A stretch of 64,000 nucleotides of DNA from a bacterium HR19 (GTDB lineage: Bacteria > Calescibacteriota > Calescibacteriia > Calescibacteriales > Calescibacteriaceae), in assembly GCA_002898315.1 (NCBI GenBank), contig BEHV01000003.1:105626-169625 (forward strand), read 5' to 3'. The translations under genes were made by a program, and so were the position numbers. Below the pieces are notes generated by a model. The model made no database searches. It saw only the letters and a program-made list of their open reading frames with translations, and was not told the DNA's origin. Numbering within the stretch: the first letter of the stretch is position 1; the number at the start of each line of letters is the position of its first letter. Positions 55,231 to 61,659 of the stretch are shown piece by piece.

Positions 55231-56367
55231 CTAAATTTTTGCAATTTTCAAAACTCGTGGAGCAAAAATAAAGGATACTATGCCCACAAAAATCAAAACT
55301 AAGACGACATTAAAAACCGAATAAGAAATATCTTCTTTGAGCGAGGGGATAAGGACAAACGAGAACTCTCCCCTTGGCAGAAAAGAAAGACCTGATCGCA
55401 AAGAAACATAGGAGTTCAGACCGAAAGCTCTTGCTCCAAAATAAGTAGATAAGAACTTCAAAATCAACGGCAGAAAAATCAAAGAGAAAAACTCAAAGTG
55501 AGAAACCTGAATCCTTATATCTAATCCTATACGATACGAAAAAAAGAAGAAAAATAAACCGACAGAAAGTTCTTTTATAGAAGATAGAGATGATTGTATC
55601 TTCTGCTTGACCTTTGTTTCTGGCATCGCCACACCGAGCAAAAATGAAGAGACAACCTCAGAAAAACCAATCTCCTTCGCACCAAAAGAAAACAAAATCA
55701 CAACTCCAAAAATCAGAAAAATAAAAATATCTTCTTCCGCAATTCTATCAAGAACAAAACTGAACCTCTTGAAAATGAGCGAAAGTATATAGAAAAAAAG
55801 AAAAACCAAACTCATCTTCAAGAAAATCAGACCAGAACTCAATCCTAACTCTCTACCTTCTGTAAAAGAGTAAAAAAAGATCAGAAAAATTATAATCACA
55901 AGGTCTTCAAAAATAAGGAGGTTTATAAGAAAGTCGGTCTCGGGATTTGCCACCCTTTTCGTATCAATTATGAGCTTGCTCACAATAGCAGTACTTGTAG
56001 GATATAAAACCGCCGAAAGCATAAGAGAATCTCTAAACCCAAAACCAAAAAATAAAATCAGAATGACAAAAAGGAGTAAGAAGTTAAAAGAAAAATCAAT
56101 CAATCCCGGAAGAATTATCTTTTTCATTCTAAAAAGTTTTTCAAAACTATATTCAAGACCTATAAAAAAGAAAAGTAGAGATAGACCAAGACCCTCAAAA
56201 ATTTTCAGATGTTCCAAATCATCTTTCGTGAAAAAGAGTTTCCCCAAAATTCCACATATTATAAAAGAGATGATGTAAGGGACTCCACCGAAACGCAGGA
56301 AAAAAGGAATCAGGAAAAGGATAAAAAAAATAAATCCCGATTTCGGAGAAAAATGCATCTCTGTCAT
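55231..56367 (-). CDS. khtU: K+/H+ antiporter membrane subunit (KhtU/CPA2 family)
   Basis: 378 residues, about 12 membrane segments, no cytosolic NAD-binding domain. CPA2 features: FEGLGLSLLFFFIGLEYSF, VLYPTSTAIVSKLI, FEDLVIIIFLI and LPRGEFSFVLIPS. It exports K+ (or Na+) in exchange for protons. Its ATG overlaps the stop of the KhtT-type gene by 4 nt, giving tight coupling. A KhtS homologue is not seen. Confidence 0.85.
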   Translation of the reverse strand: MTEMHFSPKSGFIFFILFLIPFFLRFGGVPYIISFIICGILGKLFFTKDDLEHLKIFEGLGLSLLFFFIGLEYSFEKLFRMKKIILPGLIDFSFNFLLLFVILILFFGFGFRDSLMLSAVLYPTSTAIVSKLIIDTKRVANPETDFLINLLIFEDLVIIIFLIFFYSFTEGRELGLSSGLIFLKMSLVFLFFYILSLIFKRFSFVLDRIAEEDIFIFLIFGVVILFSFGAKEIGFSEVVSSFLLGVAMPETKVKQKIQSSLSSIKELSVGLFFFFFSYRIGLDIRIQVSHFEFFSLIFLPLILKFLSTYFGARAFGLNSYVSLRSGLSFLPRGEFSFVLIPSLKEDISYSVFNVVLVLIFVGIVSFIFAPRVLKIAKI

Positions 56368-56858
56368 GTCAAAGAAAACTCCTTGCAGTAGTCAAGAAAA
56401 TTTCTTATGCTCTCAACCGTCCCCACTATAATCAGTGTATCTCCTTCAAGTATCATCTCATCTGGACCTGGTCCTGGAATAACCTTATCATCTCGTATTA
56501 TTGATATAACAGTCACACCGGTTTTTTTCCTTATCTGATTTTCTCCTATTGATTTTCCGGCGAGCGGGGAACCCTTTTTGACTCTCACCCACTCCATAAC
56601 TATCTCACGAGTTATATTTTTTGTTTTTTCAGCGGGGATAGGTTGGAATTCGGCACCTGCGAGAATAAAAGCAAGCTGTCTTGCTTCCTCATCTTTCATC
56701 GCGACAGAAAAAAGCGGTTCTTCTTTTTTCTTATCTAGAAAATAAACCTCTCTTTTTCCGGTGTTGTATATTATCACAACGAGCTTATCTCCGCTGTCAA
56801 GCTCAAATGTGTATTTCATTCCGAGACCTGGCAGTTCAGCTTCTTTACACTTGCCCAT
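56364..56858 (-). CDS. khtT: K+/H+ antiporter regulatory subunit KhtT (RCK-C domain)
   Basis: 164 residues, matching the Bacillus KhtT plan in length and order. The N-terminal domain begins with ELPGLGMKYTFEL and contains TGKREVYFLDKK and DEEARQLAFILAGAEFQP; an RCK-C (TrkA-C) domain follows from about residue 88 (KKGSPLAGKSI, TGVTVISIIRDDKVIPGPG, LEGDTLIIVGT). It gates KhtU through nucleotide and ion binding. TATAAA lies 5 nt before the ATG. Confidence 0.9.
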   Translation of the reverse strand: MGKCKEAELPGLGMKYTFELDSGDKLVVIIYNTGKREVYFLDKKKEEPLFSVAMKDEEARQLAFILAGAEFQPIPAEKTKNITREIVMEWVRVKKGSPLAGKSIGENQIRKKTGVTVISIIRDDKVIPGPGPDEMILEGDTLIIVGTVESIRNFLDYCKEFSLT

Positions 56859-56863
56859 AAATT

Positions 56864-56869
56864 TTTATA
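56864..56869 (-). promoter_or_regulatory. -10-like box TATAAA for leaderless khtTU
   Basis: Ends 5 nt before ATG 56858; no Shine-Dalgarno. Confidence 0.5.
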
Positions 56870-56961
56870 CCTAACTTTAATTCAAATTAAGTCAAAAATA
56901 TCAAAAAGACAAATAAAATCAACAGAGAAAATATGAACAAACCAACATTAAATTTTATTGT

Positions 56962-58596
56962 ATGAAGCTATTTCATAAGATTCTTGTTTTCTCTATCTTC
57001 ATCGTAATATCTTCAAGCGGGCTGACATCAATATGGGGGACTTTATTTATAAAAAGAGAATACGAGCAGAGAATGAAAAATATCTTATCATTTACCGCAG
57101 AGAATGTATCAGATGCAGTAGAAAGGTATATAGAATCAACGACCAGAGTAGTTTTAGCTTCTGTAAAAAAATATGAAAACCTTCCAGATAGCGAAAGGAT
57201 ATTGGTTTTCGGTGAGATAATGCGGGATTTCAAAGATGTTCTGTTTTTGAGCGATGGCAAAATTTATGTCGGAGATATTCAAACCATAAAACTACAAGAT
57301 TTGAAAGCAAAAAGCGGTACAATATTTCAGGATAAGAAAATAGTAATATATTCAGACGGAATAACAATTGTTATGAGCAAAGAACCGATAGACCGGATTA
57401 TAGCTGGGTTTTCTATCGGACAAAGTGGTCAAATAGAAATAGAGCAAAACCTTGAAGGATTATCTGGAATAATACCAGTAGATAGCAAAGGCATAAAAGC
57501 TTTCAGGAAAATAGGGAATTCAAACATGTATGTTTCAATCTTCTTGCCTCAATCTGAAATTGAAGGGATATGGAAAAAAATCAGCTCGCAGGTTCTTTTC
57601 TTCTTCATCTCAAGCGTAGTGTTATCTCTCATCTTATCTTTTATATTCACAAGAAGTATAACAAAACCACTATCAAAAATAGAGAACCTCGCAAGAAAGT
57701 ATTCAAAACTTGATTTTTCGGAAAAAGTTATATCATCAAGAAAAGATGAAGTGGGAGAGGTCATAAGAGCTTTTCACTCAATGATTTCAGAGATTGAAAA
57801 ATCGTGGGAAGAACTCAAAAGATGGAATTTAGAGCTTGAAAAAAGAGTTGAAGAAAGAACAGCACAGCTTAAAAAGATGCACGATAACCTGCTTGTCGCA
57901 GAGAAAATGGCTTCTGTTGGAACACTTGGAGCAGGAGTAGCACATGAAATAAATAATCCATTAGCTTCTTCTATTGGATTCCTCCAAATAGCCAAAATAA
58001 AAACACAAGATGAAAACGCAAAAAAATATATTGAAAAAGTTCTGCCAAACCTTGAAAGAATAAAACAGATTGTCTCCAGAATGTCATACTTTGCGGAAGT
58101 GCAGATGAAAGCAGAATATTCACAGGTAGAACTCAAAAAAATTCTCTCCGAAATAATAAATCATTTTGAAGATAAAGGGAAAGTATTTGAAAAAGAACTA
58201 TATGACACATCTTATATTTATGCTGATGAAGAACAAATCAGAACCGCTCTTTATGAAGTCATAAAAAATGCTTTTTTAGCAAGCGAATCAAAAATTAAAG
58301 TCAAACTATACCAGAAGGAAAAAACTATATTCATAGAAGTAAAAGATGACGGGGAAGAGATTCCAAAAGAATACATCAAAAGAATATTTGACCCGTTCTT
58401 CACACTGAAAAAATGGGAGGGAATAGGATTAGGACTAACAATTGCCAAAACAGTATTCAACAATCTGAAAGGAGATATATATGTCAGCGAAGACGATAGA
58501 AAAACATTCATAATAGAAATAGACGCTGAAAAGAACAAGGAGATAAAAGAGTTCTTGAAAGAGGAAGAAGAAAAAATAAAAGCTCATCTTGTATAA
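56962..58596 (+). CDS. Membrane sensor histidine kinase (orphan)
   Basis: 544 residues. TM1 at about 5-29, an extracytoplasmic sensor of about 175 residues, TM2 at 210-230, then HAMP to about 285, a coiled coil, and HisKA with phospho-acceptor His328 in VAHEINNPL. The HATPase domain has Asn436 in EVIKNAF, DDGEEIP and GIGLGLTIAK. No response regulator lies nearby. It is followed by a FecR-like protein gene 9 bp downstream. ATG follows TTAAATTTTATTGT. Confidence 0.92.
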   Translation: MKLFHKILVFSIFIVISSSGLTSIWGTLFIKREYEQRMKNILSFTAENVSDAVERYIESTTRVVLASVKKYENLPDSERILVFGEIMRDFKDVLFLSDGKIYVGDIQTIKLQDLKAKSGTIFQDKKIVIYSDGITIVMSKEPIDRIIAGFSIGQSGQIEIEQNLEGLSGIIPVDSKGIKAFRKIGNSNMYVSIFLPQSEIEGIWKKISSQVLFFFISSVVLSLILSFIFTRSITKPLSKIENLARKYSKLDFSEKVISSRKDEVGEVIRAFHSMISEIEKSWEELKRWNLELEKRVEERTAQLKKMHDNLLVAEKMASVGTLGAGVAHEINNPLASSIGFLQIAKIKTQDENAKKYIEKVLPNLERIKQIVSRMSYFAEVQMKAEYSQVELKKILSEIINHFEDKGKVFEKELYDTSYIYADEEQIRTALYEVIKNAFLASESKIKVKLYQKEKTIFIEVKDDGEEIPKEYIKRIFDPFFTLKKWEGIGLGLTIAKTVFNNLKGDIYVSEDDRKTFIIEIDAEKNKEIKEFLKEEEEKIKAHLV

Positions 58597-58605
58597 AAAG
58601 AGGAA

Positions 58606-59448
58606 ATGGAATTGAGAAAAAAAGTTGAGGAAAAAGAAAGAAATCAAATCATAGACATAGATAAAATATCAAGAAAAGAAGTTATGTTAAATTCTCTGAT
58701 TATTTTCGCTCTAATATCACTATACATCGCTCTATCATTCTCAAGGTTCTATAAATTTATGTCATCCACACCCTCTATTGAAATCGTAAAGGGAGATGTA
58801 AAGGTTTTCGTAAACGGGATATGGATAAAAATGAGAGCGGGAATAAATCAAGAAAACTTGAAAAAACTCAAAATAAAAATAGAGAACGGAGAACTCACTC
58901 TGAGCAACAATGCATCAATAAAAGCTGAATATGCAGAAGTTGAAATATCTTCAAACTCAATATCAATATCAAAAGGAAAAGCAGAAGTAAATATGCAGAA
59001 CAGAAAAATTGAGATCAAAGAAGGTGAGGAGTTAAAAGTAGGAGAAATTAAGATGAGAGCAGAAGAAAAAACCCCTGAAACCACTCAGAAAGAAAAAGAG
59101 ATAACTGAAAAAACCGAAATTCAAGAGAAGATAAAAGAGGAGAAAAAAGAAAATTTGCCTCAAATTTCGGAACCATACGAGATACAGAAATTTAATCTCA
59201 GTTTAGAAGGAAATAATGCAAAAGTATATGCTAAAACAAAGGGAATAAAAAAGATATTTATAAATTCTGTGCCATTTCAATCTGAAAGTGGTGAGTTCAA
59301 TATCGTTTTCCCCCTCAAAGAAGGTAAGAACAAAATAAAAATAGTCGCCTCCGCACCCGATGGGAAAATAATCCCACTTGAAGAAAAGGAAGTAATCGTA
59401 GATATTACTCCTCCAAAAGTTGAAAAATTAAAAATAAAATGGGAATAA
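58606..59448 (+). CDS. Membrane-anchored FecR-like protein
   Basis: 280 residues. A cytoplasmic charged start of 29 residues is followed by one TM helix (about 30-50) and a FecR-type beta domain (IEIVKGDVKVFVNGIWIKMRAGI; SISKGKAEVNMQNRKIEIKEGEELKV). A Glu/Lys/Thr-rich hinge follows, then an Ig-like domain (FQSESGEFNIVFPLKEGKNKIKIVA; VDITPP). It likely projects from the inner membrane into the periplasm. Closely follows the kinase gene, so a shared signalling role is possible. Confidence 0.6.
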   Translation: MELRKKVEEKERNQIIDIDKISRKEVMLNSLIIFALISLYIALSFSRFYKFMSSTPSIEIVKGDVKVFVNGIWIKMRAGINQENLKKLKIKIENGELTLSNNASIKAEYAEVEISSNSISISKGKAEVNMQNRKIEIKEGEELKVGEIKMRAEEKTPETTQKEKEITEKTEIQEKIKEEKKENLPQISEPYEIQKFNLSLEGNNAKVYAKTKGIKKIFINSVPFQSESGEFNIVFPLKEGKNKIKIVASAPDGKIIPLEEKEVIVDITPPKVEKLKIKWE

Positions 59449-59551
59449 GAAAAACCAGCTGAAATGAGTGAGTTCTTACCTCAACAGGTTTAAATTTGCC
59501 TCACCTTAATTATATGCAAGAAGAGAAAATAGCAAGTAAAATTAATTATGC

Positions 59552-61615
59552 ATGATACTGAACACTATCTTTTTTCTCTTCATAAGTGAGTTCATAAGCG
59601 AGAGTAATTTCATCTGTGGAACAAAAGAAAATTTCTATCTGGTTGAAGTTTCAAATGGAAAAATTCAAGATAACATAGAAAAAATAGAAGGGATAAAAAG
59701 CAGAAAAATAAAACCCGGCACTTGGGAAATAGAATTTTCAGGTGAAGAAGATAAAATAAAGATATTATATAAAAATAAAGAAGAAAAAGAGGTAGAGTTA
59801 GAGCAAGTATGCTTTGAAAGAATTAAAATCTCAAAAATTGATTATATATCACAAGACATAGCAGAAATAACTTTTGATATACCACAAGGAGAAGAAACAG
59901 AAGTAATATCTGGCTTAGGCAAAACAGAAGTAATAAAAAATCAGAAAAAACTGAAAATAAAGTATCATCGCTACTCAAAATTTCCATACAGAGATAAACT
60001 CCTCGTAATTTCAAAAATAAGAGAAGGGTATAAGGAGAAAAACTATTTCTTTTTCGGAGATATTGCTCTATCTTCGAAACTCGTAATTGAAGGTAAAACA
60101 GAACCATTTTCAGAAGTAAAAATTTATGTCGGAACCCAAGAATACAAAACCTTTTCAGATAAGAGCGGGAACTTCTCTGCTGAAATTCTTATACCTCCCG
60201 GATTGGAAAAACTGAAAACGGAAATCAAAGATAGAGCAGGAAACATAACAAAAGAGGAAATACAAATACCTAAATATAAAGCTCCGGAAGCAAAGGAGAT
60301 AACACATATCATAAAGGTAGGGAATAAGCTTGTTATTTTCACAGAAGGTAAAAAAATAGAAGTGAAAAAGAAGATTTCAACAGACGAAGAAAAAGAAAAA
60401 ACTCACTCTGAAACTATAAATGAAAATTACAAAATCATAAATATCTTACCTAATCTGTTTGTATTTATTCCGAGCTTTGGAGAATATGAGATAAGCGTTG
60501 GAGATAAAAAATTTCAGATAGATAAAAAAGAAATCCCTTATGAGTTTGAAATATCTCCTGAAAAAGAGAAAATAAAAGCAGATGGTTCAGAAAAAGTAAA
60601 AATAAAAATAAAAGCAAAAGATATTTTCGGAAATGAATTATCCCTCTCCCAATTCAACATTGAAATAACCTCTCCTACAAGCGAAATAATCAAAGAGGGA
60701 AAAGAATTTTACATTTTAGCAGAAAAGATGCCAGAGGAGGTAAAAGAATATAAGACAGAATTGAAAGCTAAAATATATTTCCAAAATAAGAACTTCTTCC
60801 TTGAAGATGAAAAAAATTTTCTTTTAATCCCAGGAGAACCAGCAGAGATTAATATAAAAGCCGAAAAAGATACAATAAAAGGAGATGGAAAGGAAAAAGC
60901 GCCAATCTATGTGAAACTAAAAGATAAAAAAGATAACACAGTATTTATAGATGAAAAGATAATTGATGGTCTGAAAGTATCGGTAAGTGAAGGGAAAATA
61001 GAACTCGCTCAAAAAGAAGAGAACTTTCTGAAATTCCTATACTATGCAGAATCTGAATTGGATGCAGTAGGTGAAATAAAGTTTCATTTCAACCAAATAA
61101 GGCAATCTGTAAAAATAAAAATATCTGGGAATAAAGTGAGCAGAGAAATAGGTTTAGCAGGAGGAACAGGAACGAACTTCGGAATAATCATACTAAACAC
61201 AAACCTTTCATTCTTTTTAAGATACGCTCTGATGAAATCTATTTATGGAGTAATAGGGACAGAAGGAGAATTGGCAAAATACAGCGGAAAAATAAAAATT
61301 GATTCCTTCTCTTTCTCACCATTTTTAGGATTTCAGTATAGAATCAAAGATACAATATATTTAAGAGCAGGAAGTTTTTTCGCTTTATCTTTATTCAGAA
61401 TTTCTTTATCCTCACTCACAAGCAGTATAAGTATATTCAGCATAGAGCCAGAAATTTCATTTATTCTCACAATCAGAAAAAATTTATTTTTGAATATTTC
61501 CCCCTCATACTATTTCCCCATAGTAGAAAGTTCGCAAGAAAGGGAATTTTTAAGAATAGACCCAAAAGACCTAAAATTCTTTAAGCTCAAATCTGGTATT
61601 TATTACGTATTCTAA
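59552..61615 (+). CDS. Ig-domain (Big_1-type) outer-membrane barrel protein
   Basis: 687 residues. A hydrophobic leader is followed by beta domains; two invasin-like repeats are recognisable by KIKADGSEKVKIKIKAKDIFGN and TIKGDGKEKAPIYVKLKDKKDN. The last 170 residues have alternating strands rich in Gly and aromatics (FLRYALMKSIYGVIG, FLGFQYRIKD) and end in YYVF, indicating an outer-membrane barrel. The order Ig domains then C-terminal barrel places the Ig part in the periplasm or outside. TAAAATTAATTATG precedes the start. Confidence 0.65.
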   Translation: MILNTIFFLFISEFISESNFICGTKENFYLVEVSNGKIQDNIEKIEGIKSRKIKPGTWEIEFSGEEDKIKILYKNKEEKEVELEQVCFERIKISKIDYISQDIAEITFDIPQGEETEVISGLGKTEVIKNQKKLKIKYHRYSKFPYRDKLLVISKIREGYKEKNYFFFGDIALSSKLVIEGKTEPFSEVKIYVGTQEYKTFSDKSGNFSAEILIPPGLEKLKTEIKDRAGNITKEEIQIPKYKAPEAKEITHIIKVGNKLVIFTEGKKIEVKKKISTDEEKEKTHSETINENYKIINILPNLFVFIPSFGEYEISVGDKKFQIDKKEIPYEFEISPEKEKIKADGSEKVKIKIKAKDIFGNELSLSQFNIEITSPTSEIIKEGKEFYILAEKMPEEVKEYKTELKAKIYFQNKNFFLEDEKNFLLIPGEPAEINIKAEKDTIKGDGKEKAPIYVKLKDKKDNTVFIDEKIIDGLKVSVSEGKIELAQKEENFLKFLYYAESELDAVGEIKFHFNQIRQSVKIKISGNKVSREIGLAGGTGTNFGIIILNTNLSFFLRYALMKSIYGVIGTEGELAKYSGKIKIDSFSFSPFLGFQYRIKDTIYLRAGSFFALSLFRISLSSLTSSISIFSIEPEISFILTIRKNLFLNISPSYYFPIVESSQEREFLRIDPKDLKFFKLKSGIYYVF

Positions 61616-61659
61616 ACCCAATACCAAATACCAAATAAGTATTAAATTATTATTGTAAT

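Noticed and set aside
61621..61634. ATACCAA tandem duplicate upstream of the lipoprotein
   Set aside because: Two 7 bp units in AT-rich DNA; chance occurrence likely.
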